From Bacteroides sp. (lineage in GTDB: Bacteria; Bacteroidota; Bacteroidia; Bacteroidales; Bacteroidaceae), in NCBI GenBank assembly GCA_023665805.1, contig JAMPDJ010000022.1, positions 1 to 36,319 of the forward strand: a DNA stretch of 36,319 nucleotides. Reading direction: 5' to 3'. Under the pieces are notes generated by a model that saw only the letters and a program-made list of their open reading frames with translations, was not told the origin of the DNA and did not search any database. Shown here in pieces: positions 17,236 through 26,338 of this stretch; position 1 is the stretch's first letter; each line of letters opens with the position of its first letter. The translations under genes and the position numbers were made by a program.

Positions 17236-18312
17236 TCAGTGCAAGGCCTCGAACTCCTGCATGCAGGCGATGAGCGCACGCACATCCTCGATCTCCACGG
17301 CATTGTACAGGCTGGCTCGGAAGCCGCCCACGCTGCGGTGACCTTTTATGCCCACCATGCCATGTTCTGTGGCAAAGGTCAGGAAGTCGGCTTCCAGTTC
17401 CTTGTACTCCTCGTTCATGACGAAGCATACGTTCATGCGGCTGCGGTCCTCTTGGTCGCTTACCGTGGCGCGGAACAGTCTGTTGCGGTCAATCTCGCCA
17501 TACATGGCATCTGCTTTCTCCTTGGCCCTTCGCTCCATTTCTGCCACGCCGCCGCTCTTCTTTATCCAACGAAGCGTCTGCAAGGCACAATATATAGGTA
17601 CTGTGGGAGGAGTATTGAACATGGAACCTCCCTTGATGTGGGTGCGGTAGTCCAGCATGGTTGGTATCTGGCGGGACACCTTGCCCAATGCCTCGTCCTT
17701 GACGATGACGAATGTCACGCCGGCCATGGCCAGGTTCTTTTGTGCGCCGCCATATATCATGGCGTACTTGCTCACGTCCACATGGCGTGAGAATATGTCC
17801 GAACTCATGTCCGCAATCAAGGGCACGGGGCTGTTCAGGTCTCGGCGGATCTCCGTGCCGTAGATGGTGTTGTTGGAAGTTATGTGGAAATAGTCGGCAT
17901 CCTTTGGAATGGTGAAGTCCTTGGGGATGTACGTATAGGCGGCGTCCGCGCTGCTTGCCACTTCCACGCACTCGCCGAAAAGGCGAGCTTCGGCCATGGC
18001 TTTTTTCGCCCATACTCCGGTGTTGATGTATGCGGCCTTGTGTTCAAGAAAATTGTACGGTATCATGCAGAACTCCAGGCTGGCACCGCCCCCCAGGAAG
18101 ATGACGCTGTAGCCCTCGGGGATATTGAGTAACTCCTTGAAAAGAGCAACAGCCTCGTCCAAGACGGGCTGGAAGTTCTTGGCGCGATGACTCATCTCCA
18201 TCAAGGAGAGACCGCTACCTTCGAATTCGATACATGCTGTGGAAACTGCTTCCATTACCTCTTGGGGTAACTTGGAAGGACCTGCGTTGAAATTGTACTT
18301 TTTCATATCCAT
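17236..18312 (-). CDS. serC: Phosphoserine aminotransferase
   Basis: A 358-residue PLP enzyme making phosphoserine from phosphohydroxypyruvate and glutamate, the step after SerA. The N-terminal [11 protein letters not shown] motif is family-specific. The PLP lysine is K192 in [12 protein letters not shown], and the end [10 protein letters not shown] matches the family. Two starts are close, 18312 (MDMKKY) and 18306 (MKKY); the second matches typical homologues. It leads serC-serA-DUF1015-yigZ. The tRNA-Pro gene lies just upstream in the same direction, and its promoter may feed the operon. A weak TTTG/TACGTTTA pair sits in the 44 nt between them. Confidence 0.94.
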   Translation of the reverse strand: MDMKKYNFNAGPSKLPQEVMEAVSTACIEFEGSGLSLMEMSHRAKNFQPVLDEAVALFKELLNIPEGYSVIFLGGGASLEFCMIPYNFLEHKAAYINTGVWAKKAMAEARLFGECVEVASSADAAYTYIPKDFTIPKDADYFHITSNNTIYGTEIRRDLNSPVPLIADMSSDIFSRHVDVSKYAMIYGGAQKNLAMAGVTFVIVKDEALGKVSRQIPTMLDYRTHIKGGSMFNTPPTVPIYCALQTLRWIKKSGGVAEMERRAKEKADAMYGEIDRNRLFRATVSDQEDRSRMNVCFVMNEEYKELEADFLTFATEHGMVGIKGHRSVGGFRASLYNAVEIEDVRALIACMQEFEALH

Positions 18313-18356
18313 GGTAATTAGGTTAAACGTACAATACTATATGTAAACAAAAAAAG

Positions 18357-18429
18357 TCGGGGTGACCCGACTCGAACGGGCGACCACCTGGTCCCAAACC
18401 AGGTGCGCTACCAACTGCGCTACACCCCG
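18357..18429 (-). tRNA. tRNA-Pro (anticodon TGG)
   Basis: A 73-nt cloverleaf on the minus strand. Acceptor arms CGGGGTG (18423-18429) and CACCCCG (18358-18364) pair fully, with discriminator A. The anticodon stem CCTGG/CCAGG encloses the loop TTTGGGA, so the anticodon is TGG (proline). The T loop is TTCGAGT. CCA is not encoded. A T-rich run follows the 3' end. Confidence 0.95.
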
Positions 18430-18459
18430 ATTGTTTTTCGCTCAACGCTTAAAACACTG

Positions 18460-18490
18460 CAAAGATAAGCCCTTTTTCTCGCATTTGCAA
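18460..18490 (-). promoter_or_regulatory. Promoter of tRNA-Pro
   Basis: On the minus strand TATCTTTG (18460-18467) lies 19 bp downstream of TTGC (18487-18490; TTG with 20 bp spacing), a good Bacteroidota promoter. It ends about 30 bp before the tRNA 5' end and points toward serC. Confidence 0.65.
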
Positions 18491-18509
18491 GTAATGGGGC
18501 GGATATTTT

Positions 18510-19082
18510 TCAAAAAAGTATCAAACCGGCAGCTCCGCACATGCATATGAGCATTATCGGGTTCATCTTGTAGACCTGTTGCCCCATGAAGGCAAATATG
18601 AACAGACCTATGCTTGTCCAAAATCTCCAAGGGTCGTCGTCTATGCTGCCAAAGTTGTCAGGCGTGCACAAAATCAGTGCTGCGGCAGCTATCAGTCCAA
18701 CCACGGCGGGCCTTACTCCCATGAAGATGCTCTCCACTATGGGATGCGACTTGTATCGGAGTAGGAACTTGCTGATGATTATCATCAATACCATACTGGG
18801 AAGCACCAAGGCGCAAGTGGCCATCAACGATCCCAGTATTCCGGCCCATGTGGGGTAGCCGGCATTCACCACGGAGGTGTATCCTACGTATGTGGCAGAG
18901 TTGATGCCTATGGGGCCTGGTGTCATCTGGCTCAATGCCACCATGTCGGTAAATTCGCCTGCTGTCATCCATCCGTGACGTGTAACCACTTCGGCCTGTA
19001 TCATGGAGAGCATGGAATACCCGCCTCCGAAGCCCAGCAGGCCTATCTGGAAGAATGTGATAAATAGGAAAAAGAATATCAT
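18510..19082 (-). CDS. CHR-family (chromate-type) transporter, second half-size subunit
   Basis: A 190-residue integral membrane protein of one CHR domain. The signatures GFGGGYSML near the N terminus and SQMTPGPIGINSATYVG with its PGP are family hallmarks; five to six hydrophobic segments follow. It lies 13 nt downstream of another half-size CHR gene. Such short pairs are known to work as a heterodimer equal to one full ChrA, the two halves facing opposite ways. Chromate export is the named function, but in gut anaerobes the natural anion is unknown. Confidence 0.88.
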   Translation of the reverse strand: MIFFFLFITFFQIGLLGFGGGYSMLSMIQAEVVTRHGWMTAGEFTDMVALSQMTPGPIGINSATYVGYTSVVNAGYPTWAGILGSLMATCALVLPSMVLMIIISKFLLRYKSHPIVESIFMGVRPAVVGLIAAAALILCTPDNFGSIDDDPWRFWTSIGLFIFAFMGQQVYKMNPIMLICMCGAAGLILF

Positions 19083-19095
19083 TCCGTGTGTCTCG

Positions 19096-19620
19096 TTAGT
19101 GCAACAATTGTCCGTATGTGTATCCTCCCAAAGCGGCTATAAGTATGACGTACACTGGGTTGGCTCCAAGCAACCATATTGCCAAGGCTGCCGCCACAGG
19201 TATCCATATGTTGTGCATGCTTATCCTTGCCGTGCGTGCCATCTTGAACACGGGTGCGGCTATCAGTGCCACCACTGCAGGGCGTATGCCCTTGAAGGCG
19301 CGTGCCACCATTTCATTGTCGCGGAAGCGGTGGAAGAACAGGGCTATGAGCAGTATTATTATAAAAGATGGCAGGGCGGCCCCCAGTGCGCACATCAGTG
19401 CCCCGGGAGTGCGTCTCATCCTGTAGCCTATGAATATGCTGATGTTTATCGCAAACACGCCTGGACAGGACTGTGCCACGGCGATAAGGTCCATCAGTTC
19501 CTCCTCCTCGGCCCAATGCTTTTCGTCCACTACGGTCTGCTTTATCAACGGTATCATGGCATAGCCGCCTCCTATGGTGAAGAGGCCTATCCTGGCAAAG
19601 GTAATGAATAATTCAAACAT
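19096..19620 (-). CDS. CHR-family (chromate-type) transporter, first half-size subunit
   Basis: A 174-residue CHR-domain membrane protein with the IGGGYAMIPL signature, an AQSCPGVFAIN motif and a GIRPAVVALI segment. I chose the start MFELFITF at 19620. The longer frame up to 19677 would read through the right arm of the hairpin at 19635-19685, which is the purL terminator. It pairs with the downstream CHR gene at 18510-19082. Because the terminator lies between them, its expression depends on read-through from purL or on an unseen promoter. Confidence 0.87.
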   Translation of the reverse strand: MFELFITFARIGLFTIGGGYAMIPLIKQTVVDEKHWAEEEELMDLIAVAQSCPGVFAINISIFIGYRMRRTPGALMCALGAALPSFIIILLIALFFHRFRDNEMVARAFKGIRPAVVALIAAPVFKMARTARISMHNIWIPVAAALAIWLLGANPVYVILIAALGGYTYGQLLH

Positions 19621-19634
19621 CTCGTATAAAGACA

Positions 19635-19685
19635 AATTCCCCTTGGAGGTCAGTGCCGTATATGCTGCTGCCTCCAAGGGGAATT
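19635..19685 (-). terminator. Terminator hairpin of purL, 15-bp perfect stem
   Basis: aattccccttggagg (19635-19649) and cctccaaggggaatt (19671-19685) are perfect inverted copies with a 21-nt loop. On the minus strand the stem is followed by TTTGTCTTTA. It starts 10 nt after the purL stop codon and settles the start of the next gene. Confidence 0.8.
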
Positions 19686-19695
19686 ACATGTATCT

Positions 19696-22600
19696 TCACT
19701 TGTCTATCTTTCCTTCCACCCACTTGCGTGCGTTCACGAACGCTTCCAGCCACGGTGTGCACTGGTCGGTGCATCTGCGCTCCTCTGGGTAGTAGCCGCA
19801 TTGCCATGGCAATATGGTACGTTCGGGGTGTGGCATGATGGCCAGATGACGGCCGTCACCGCTGCAAATGGCTGCTACGTCATAGTCAGAACCGTTGGGG
19901 TTGCCCGGATAGCCCGAGTAGGAGAACTTTGCCACAACGTTGTATTCGTTTTCGGCCTGTGGCAGACGGAACTTGCCCTCGCCATGTGCCACCCATGTGC
20001 CAATTCTGTATCCGCTCAGAGAACCGAACATCACACTGTTGTTTTCCGGAATGGTGAGTGCCACGAAGGTACTTTCGAACTTGTGGCTGTCATTATGCAG
20101 CATCCTCGCGGTCTCTTGGCGGTAGCGGCTCAGACGCTTGCTGTCCAGTATGCTTTCGTTGGCGGAGATTTCCAGAGTATTGTTCACCAAGCCCAATTCT
20201 ATCATCAGCTGGCAACCGTTGCATACGCCAAGGCTAAGCGTGTCCTTGCGGGCATAGAACTTGTCCAAGGCTTCCTTGGCCTTGGGGTTGTAGAGGAATG
20301 CGCCTGCCCAACCCTTGGCGCTGCCCAGCACGTCGCTGTTGGAGAAGCCGCCGCAGAAAGCGATCACGTTTACATCTTCCAGTGTCTCGCGGCCGGAAAT
20401 CAGGTCTGTCATTGTAACGTCTTTCACGTCGAAGCCAGCCAGCCAGAAAGCGTATGCCATCTCTCTCTCGCTATTGGTGCCCTTTTCTCTTATTACGGCT
20501 GCGCGTATGCCGCTCTTCTCGCGACGGTCGGGATTGGCACCATATTGGCTCAGTTTGCCAGTGAAAGTCTTGCCGAAGACAGGTTGTACGGGCATGTGCT
20601 TGTAGTTCCGGAATCGTTCGGCCGCCTTGCCGTTGAAACTTTGCTTGCGGTCCAGCAGGTAAGAGGTGCGGTACCACAGGTCGCGGTATCGGTCGATGTC
20701 CAGCACTGTGCCGCAGCCAAGGTCCATGGTGCGTTCGGCACATACTTCACCTATATTTATATAGCCTACACCTGCGTCCTCCAGTATCTTCTTCATGCGG
20801 GTGCCGTTCTCGTCGCTTACCTGGATTACCACACCGGGGTTCTCTGCGAAAAGAATCTTTACCATGGCATCCTGTGCGGCACCTTCTCCCTTGAACTTGC
20901 TCAGGTCAAGTTTTATGCCGCCGGTGGTGTTGGCAAAGCACATCTCCAGCAGACAGGTGGCCAGGCCGCCCGCGCTGATGTCGTGTCCGGCCAGTATTAG
21001 GCCTTCGTTCACAAGCTTTTGCACTGCCAGGAAAGCGTCGCGGAAATATTCGGGGTTCTGCACCGTGGGAACGTCGCTGCCAACAAGTCCCCAGCTTTGG
21101 TTGAACGCGCTGCCTCCCAATTTGAGGCTGTCGAAACTGAAGTCGATGTGGTACAGGCGGCTGCCTCCCCACTGGCCTTTTATTTGCTTCAGAACAGGAG
21201 AGACTATCTTCCTGATGTCGCTAACCTCACCGCCGGCGCTTACAATCACTGTGCCAGGGCTGACAACCTTGTCGCCATTGGGATACTTCTGCGTCATGCT
21301 CAAGGAGTCCTTGCCTGTGGGCACGTTTATCTGCAAGGCGCAGCAGAAGTCGCTCAAGGCTTTCACCGCGGTGTACAGGCGTGCGTCTTCTCCCTCTTGG
21401 GCGCGGCACGGCCACATCCAGTTGGCACTTAGGCTTATGCTGTCCATCGCGCTGGCTCCCTTTTCCTCGTCCACGGTGAGTGGAGCCCATACCAGATTGG
21501 TCAGAGCCTCGGCCACGGACAGCACGCTGCCTGCGGCCGGATTTGCCAAGGCTGCCTGCGGGGCGTGTCCGATGGCGGTTGCTATGCCCTTCTGGCCGCG
21601 GTAGTCCAGAGCCACTGCACCGCAGTCGCTCAATGGCAGCTGCAATTCGCCTTGGCACTGCTGGCGTGCCACACGGCCGCTGACGCAGCGGTCCACCTTG
21701 TTGGTCAGCCAGTCCTTGCAGGCCACTGCCTCCAGGGGCAGTATGTTCTGCAGGTAGGTCTCTATCTTTGAGAGATCGATGTCTTTCTTTCCGCTATATT
21801 TGCGCTCCACGGTCTTGTCCACCATCACGGTCTTTGGGGAAGAACCGAACATCTGCTCCACGGCCAGGTCGAACGGACGTACACCGTCGGCCTGTTCGAA
21901 GGTGAAGCGGTGGTCGCCTGTGGTCTCTCCCACGGTGTACATCGGGGCACGTTCGCGCTCGGCAATCCTGCGCACGTGTTCTATCGCTTTCTCGTCTATC
22001 AGCAATCCCATGCGCTCCTGGCTCTCGTTGGCAATGATTTCCTTGGCCGACAGAGTCTTGTCACCGATAGGCAATTTGTCCATGTGTATCAGGCCGCCGC
22101 ATTCCTCCACCAGTTCGCTCAGGCAGTTGACGTGTCCTGCGGAACCATGGTCGTGAATGCTTACAATGGGGTTGGTTTCCTCTTCGCAGAGAGCACGCAC
22201 GACGTTGTAGGTACGTTTCTGCATCTCAGGGTTGGCACGCTGCACGGCATTCAACTCTATGCCGCTGCTGTATCTGCCTGTATCCACGGAACTGACGCTG
22301 CCGCCGCCCAGGCCGATGCGATAGTTCTCTCCACCCATTACCACCACCTTGTTTCCGGGCTGTGGTTCGCCCTTGAGGCAGTCGCGACGTGTGCCGTAGC
22401 CCACACCTCCTGCCAGCATGATGACCTTGTCATAGGCATAACGTTCCCGGCTGCCATGTTCGTTGTGCTCGAATGTCAGCACGGAACCGCAGATGAGGGG
22501 TTGTCCGAACTTGTTGCCGAAGTCGCTGGCACCGTTGGATGCCTTGATGAGGATTTGCTCCGGACTTTGGTAGAGCCACTGCCTCACTGGCAGCAGCTTC

Positions 22601-23541
22601 TCCCATTCATGTGTGCTTCCGTCATATGCCGCGCTCAGTTCATCGTCCTGCAGACGGGGATATGAGGTCATATACACGGCTGTGCCTGCTATGGGCATGG
22701 AACCTACTCCGCCGCCCATGCGGTCACGTATTTCACCACCGCTACCGGTGGAAGCACCGTTGAAAGGTTCTACGGTGGTGGGGAAGTTGTGTGTCTCTGC
22801 TTTCAGTGATATGACGCTCTCCACTTCTTTGACCTGGTAGAAGTCGGGCTCGGCATGGTTGGCAGGCGCAAACAGTTCCACTTTGGGGCCACGGCTGAAG
22901 GCCACGTTGTCCTTGTAGGCCGACAGGATGTGGTTGGGATTCTCCTGCGTGGTCTTCTTGATCATCTGGAAGAGGCTGCTTTCTTTCTCCTCGCCGTCTA
23001 TGATGAAAGTACCGCCGAAAATCTTGTGGCGGCAGTGCTCGCTGTTGATTTGCGCGAAGCCGAACACTTCGGAGTCTGTCAGGTGGCGTCCCAGTTGTCC
23101 CTCCACCTTGTGCAGGTATTCTATCTCCTCTGCGCTCAGTGCCAGTCCCTCCTGCTCGTTGTAGGAGTCCAAATCTGTGATTTCCAGGATTGGCTGTGGC
23201 TTGATGTCTACGTTGAAGATGTCTTGGTCCAGACCGTCCTTGTACATGCGTTGCAGCATGGGGTCGAACTCGGCATTCTCATCTGCCACGGGGAAGTATT
23301 CCTCAATGCGCTCTATGCCACGTATGTCCATGTTCTGTGTTATCTCCACGGCATTGGTGCTCCAAGGCGTGATCATTTCGCGGCGCGGGCCTACGAAACA
23401 TCCGTCCAGGCTGCCGGCGTCCAGTACGATGGCCTCGCCATATAACCAGCACAATTTTTCAATCTCAGCCTGGCTCAGCGCCTCGGTGCTACTCGTTGCG
23501 ATGATACTCTGCTGTGGGGTTTTGAAGAATGTAATTGCCAT
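19696..23541 (-). CDS. purL: Phosphoribosylformylglycinamidine synthase, single-chain
   Basis: A 1281-residue enzyme turning FGAR into FGAM with ATP and glutamine in purine synthesis. It is the large single-chain form: an N-terminal PurS-like part, a linker, two PurM-like ATP-binding halves (KAETHNFPTTVEPFNGASTG is a landmark) and a C-terminal glutamine amidotransferase. The amidotransferase triad is complete: nucleophile C1107 in GVCNGC, and H1238 with E1240 in MPHPER. The start is MAITFFKTPQQ at 23541; the frame is open for 63 more codons upstream, but that stretch is not PurL-like. No good promoter is seen; a weak TAACTTTA lies about 30 nt before the start. Confidence 0.95.
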   Translation of the reverse strand: MAITFFKTPQQSIIATSSTEALSQAEIEKLCWLYGEAIVLDAGSLDGCFVGPRREMITPWSTNAVEITQNMDIRGIERIEEYFPVADENAEFDPMLQRMYKDGLDQDIFNVDIKPQPILEITDLDSYNEQEGLALSAEEIEYLHKVEGQLGRHLTDSEVFGFAQINSEHCRHKIFGGTFIIDGEEKESSLFQMIKKTTQENPNHILSAYKDNVAFSRGPKVELFAPANHAEPDFYQVKEVESVISLKAETHNFPTTVEPFNGASTGSGGEIRDRMGGGVGSMPIAGTAVYMTSYPRLQDDELSAAYDGSTHEWEKLLPVRQWLYQSPEQILIKASNGASDFGNKFGQPLICGSVLTFEHNEHGSRERYAYDKVIMLAGGVGYGTRRDCLKGEPQPGNKVVVMGGENYRIGLGGGSVSSVDTGRYSSGIELNAVQRANPEMQKRTYNVVRALCEEETNPIVSIHDHGSAGHVNCLSELVEECGGLIHMDKLPIGDKTLSAKEIIANESQERMGLLIDEKAIEHVRRIAERERAPMYTVGETTGDHRFTFEQADGVRPFDLAVEQMFGSSPKTVMVDKTVERKYSGKKDIDLSKIETYLQNILPLEAVACKDWLTNKVDRCVSGRVARQQCQGELQLPLSDCGAVALDYRGQKGIATAIGHAPQAALANPAAGSVLSVAEALTNLVWAPLTVDEEKGASAMDSISLSANWMWPCRAQEGEDARLYTAVKALSDFCCALQINVPTGKDSLSMTQKYPNGDKVVSPGTVIVSAGGEVSDIRKIVSPVLKQIKGQWGGSRLYHIDFSFDSLKLGGSAFNQSWGLVGSDVPTVQNPEYFRDAFLAVQKLVNEGLILAGHDISAGGLATCLLEMCFANTTGGIKLDLSKFKGEGAAQDAMVKILFAENPGVVIQVSDENGTRMKKILEDAGVGYINIGEVCAERTMDLGCGTVLDIDRYRDLWYRTSYLLDRKQSFNGKAAERFRNYKHMPVQPVFGKTFTGKLSQYGANPDRREKSGIRAAVIREKGTNSEREMAYAFWLAGFDVKDVTMTDLISGRETLEDVNVIAFCGGFSNSDVLGSAKGWAGAFLYNPKAKEALDKFYARKDTLSLGVCNGCQLMIELGLVNNTLEISANESILDSKRLSRYRQETARMLHNDSHKFESTFVALTIPENNSVMFGSLSGYRIGTWVAHGEGKFRLPQAENEYNVVAKFSYSGYPGNPNGSDYDVAAICSGDGRHLAIMPHPERTILPWQCGYYPEERRCTDQCTPWLEAFVNARKWVEGKIDK

Positions 23542-23859
23542 ATCTGTAAATTCTTGTGTTATTTGCGGTGTAAAGTTACGGAAAAATCGCCAAAAGAACA
23601 AGCAAACGAACGGGTTTTGCGACATGTGTCCAGGATGTCGGTGTGAAACGGATTTCTTGTGATAAAAACTCGTCTTAATCCGCGCTGTATAAATTTGGAT
23701 ACGCTGACAGCTTCCTGCCGCTGAGTGCAAGAAACACCGCGGTCCGGAAGGTTTCCCTGTCAGACTGCGGAATCATGTATGCTATGAATTCGACCGTGAC
23801 AATATTATGTCCGTGCCCCTGACAATGCTATGGCCGGAAGTGCGACAATGCTTATTTTG
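23542..23859. other. Gap between purL and the SGNH gene; no gene seen
   Basis: This 318-bp gap separates two minus-strand transcripts. It must hold the purL promoter: the best match is TAACTTTA about 30 nt upstream of the purL ATG, with TTTG about 24 bp before it, which is poor. I see no ORF with coding character and no RNA gene that I recognise. Confidence 0.6.
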
Positions 23860-23890
23860 AATTATTACTGTTTAGCGGACAGTAATAATT
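23860..23890 (-). terminator. AT-rich 12-bp hairpin at the end of the MBOAT-SGNH operon
   Basis: aattattactgt (23860-23871) and acagtaataatt (23879-23890) are perfect inverted copies with a 7-nt loop. The hairpin begins at the stop codon of the SGNH gene. There is no T-run on the minus strand, so it is a stem-type stop, and its position is convincing. Confidence 0.7.
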
Positions 23891-24828
23891 TAATTTCTAT
23901 TCATTTCTATCCATTTTCGGGTGCAAGGGTTATCGAGAATCCTTTTCAGGTCATGAGCAAAAGCGGAGCTAAAGATTCTTGCGCCTTTGTCGCAAAGGTG
24001 CAGCTTGTCCATGTAGTATTCGGGATGGTCAAGGAACATCCCTGTGGTGTGATAGTCAAGAAAGGGAATGCCGTTTCTGTGGGCGATGCCTTTTAATGTG
24101 TCATACAGTTCCTTGTCGGTAGTGCTGTATTGAGGGGACACGGCAAACACCAGTTTTATGTCGTTGTCCTTGCAGAGGTCGATGAACTTCTGTATGTACA
24201 GGCATTTCAGTGTATCGATATTGTTCGTCGTGTGGCTGTGAGCCATCTTGGGGTAATGACGTGGGGATGGCAACGGGATGTATCCGTTGTCGTTGTTCCG
24301 CTGTCGGTTGACAAGCAGGCCTCCAATGTTTGACACAGCTTTGGCATTGTATCTGTAAAGGTGGCACAGACGGTATGGCCAATAAGAACCGGCATGCCTG
24401 AAGATGGAATCTGCTCTGTAGGCGCGGCCGATGTATGGGGCAAAGAAACTTGTTGATGCAAACGGATTATCCTTGCGTGCGTAGTCGTCCCTCATCATAT
24501 CCAGACATATCACCTTGGGCTTATGATGTGTCAGCATCAGGTTCAGGAGGTAGTAATGTGAATAGATGCAGTCGCTGGCGTCTATTCCTCCGTTATACAC
24601 GGACATGCCTATGGAGTCGGATATGATGGAGGGTACGTAATGCTGGTTGCATCGCGATGTTCCCAATAGCACCACATCCTCGTTCGCTTCATGTGCCAGA
24701 TACCTTATCTTGGGCCCTGACAGGTCGTTTGTGTGCTGATTTACCCACCACATTATTTTCCCGCCTGCTCTGTCTACAATGAGCAGCATTGAGAGAACAA
24801 ACAGAAAACTTACAGATAGCCGTTTCAT
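23890..24828 (-). CDS. SGNH/GDSL-fold protein, partner of the MBOAT acyltransferase
   Basis: A 312-residue protein with one N-terminal hydrophobic segment (residues about 4-18) that anchors it in the inner membrane or serves as a signal peptide. The fold shows block I as VVLLGTSR (S58 in place of GDS) and the C-terminal DKLH pair (D274, H277), as in DltD/AlgX-like partners of MBOAT enzymes. It starts 8 nt after the MBOAT gene. The pair should move an acyl group, probably acetyl, onto an extracytoplasmic glycan or polymer. If the upstream MBOAT frame is shifted off, this protein would have no partner. The substrate cannot be read from the sequence. Confidence 0.82.
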   Translation of the reverse strand: MKRLSVSFLFVLSMLLIVDRAGGKIMWWVNQHTNDLSGPKIRYLAHEANEDVVLLGTSRCNQHYVPSIISDSIGMSVYNGGIDASDCIYSHYYLLNLMLTHHKPKVICLDMMRDDYARKDNPFASTSFFAPYIGRAYRADSIFRHAGSYWPYRLCHLYRYNAKAVSNIGGLLVNRQRNNDNGYIPLPSPRHYPKMAHSHTTNNIDTLKCLYIQKFIDLCKDNDIKLVFAVSPQYSTTDKELYDTLKGIAHRNGIPFLDYHTTGMFLDHPEYYMDKLHLCDKGARIFSSAFAHDLKRILDNPCTRKWIEMNRN

Positions 24829-24836
24829 GTGCAGTA

Positions 24837-26268
24837 TTAGAATTGAAAGTATATGAACTGGTCTCCGTTAAGGACTCCGAACAGGACGATGAAAGCTGTC
24901 ATGAACACGATATACAGATGTCTGACTATCCAGCTGTGGGAATCGGAGATATGCAAGTTCAGGCTGAACTCGTCCTTCACCTCCTTGGCTATGATGATGG
25001 CCAGTACCATCCCTATGGCAAGAGTGTCTGCCACGCGGATAAATGGAGTACCAGGGTCTGTTGTAATGCCCTTGAATATACTGAAGACATCGCCTATCGT
25101 GTTGGCTCTGAAGAACACCCATGCCATGCACACGATGCCGAAGGTCAGTATCCAGTGCATTGCCTTCTGTGTTCTTGTCCTGAATCTACTGTTCCATCCC
25201 AACCTCTTTTCAATACATTGCAGGCCTCCGTGTATCGTTCCCCATACGATGAATGTCCAGTTCGCACCATGCCATATTCCGCTTACGATGAATGTAATCA
25301 TGATGTTGGCATAATGCCGGTATGCACTTACCCTGTTGCCTCCCAACGGGATGTACAGGTAGTCCTTGAACCATGTGGAGAGCGAGATGTGCCAGCGATG
25401 CCAGAAATCCGTTACTGTCATTGCAAAGTATGGCCGTCTGAAGTTCTCCATAAGATTGAATCCCATAATCTTTGCCGCGCCTATGGCCGTGAGCGAATAG
25501 CCTGCAAAATCTCCGTAAATCTGAAAAGGGAAGAGCAATGATGCCAGCAGGAACGACCCGCCGTTGTGCTGTGGGATATTGTTGAATATCGGATCAACGC
25601 ACAGTGCACATCTGTCTGCCAGTGCCAATTTCAGGAAATATCCCCACAGCATCAGCCGTATGCCTGACATGACATTGTCATAAGAGAATGTATGTGTCTC
25701 CTTGAATTGTCGCAGCAGATTGGTGGAGCGTTCAATGGGGCCTGCCACCAACTGTGGGAAGAATGATACGAAGAGCGCGTAGGTAAAAAAGTCGCGTTCC
25801 ACCTCGGTCTTGCCTCTGTATACGTCAATGGAATAGCCGAGAGCTTGGAATATGTAGAAAGAAATGCCCACAGGCAGGAGAAGGCTGAAGCGTGGTATCC
25901 GTATTGCCGAATCTGTGACACCCGGTATCATGTTCAGGTTTTCTGCAACGAAGTTGTAGTATTTGAACAGAAACAATGTGCTTAGGTTCAGAATCAGACT
26001 CCCGATAAGATACGCTTGCTTGCTGCGTTGTTCCGAACTGTCGGTAATGCCCAAAGCGGCAAGGTAGGTTATGAGAGTAGAGGAAAGGAGTAGAAGGGCG
26101 TATATAGGCTCCCAATTCATGTAGAAATAGTAGCTCGCGGCAAGCAGGAAGAGGTTGCGCCAGTTAAGCGAAGCTTCTACGGTAGTTTTCGTAGGGGGGG
26201 GGTAAAAGATAATATATTATGCAGACCATGGGGAAGAATGCAAGGAAGTGCAGTGAATTGAATAGCAT
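24837..26268 (-). pseudogene. MBOAT O-acyltransferase, frameshifted at a C9 tract (likely phase-variable)
   Basis: A membrane-bound O-acyltransferase of the AlgI/PatA type, split into two frames. The true N terminus starts at ATG 26268 (MLFNSLHFLAFFP) and runs 22 codons into nine C residues (+ strand G9, 26194-26202). It then goes out of frame and stops at codon 35 (26164-26166). The rest of the protein is intact in the other frame from just after the tract (TKTTVEASLNW) to 24837. It includes FSFFP-type segments, DFWHRWHISLS and the catalytic WHGANW histidine (about residue 333 of the repaired protein). With C8 or C11 the two frames join into 476-477 residues, a normal MBOAT length. An internal ATG at 26120 gives a shortened form lacking the first segments. 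A sequencing error in the homopolymer is the alternative. Confidence 0.85.
26194..26202. repeat. G9 homopolymer tract inside the MBOAT gene
   Basis: Nine G residues on the + strand, i.e. nine C in the coding strand, starting at codon 23 of the MBOAT gene. Tracts of this length slip during replication. Lengths of 8 or 11 restore the frame; 9 and 10 do not. Confidence 0.9.
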
Positions 26269-26338
26269 GCCTTTGTTGTGTGGTTGTGGGCTGTAGTGTT
26301 CGTGTGTCTGTGCTTACGTCGTGTATCAATGACGGATG

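Noticed and set aside
18362..18550. 62-codon frame across the tRNA-Pro gene
   Set aside because: It runs through a complete tRNA cloverleaf and its promoter.
19801..21000. 399-codon + strand frame over purL
   Set aside because: Shadow of the PurL amidotransferase end; no domain of its own.
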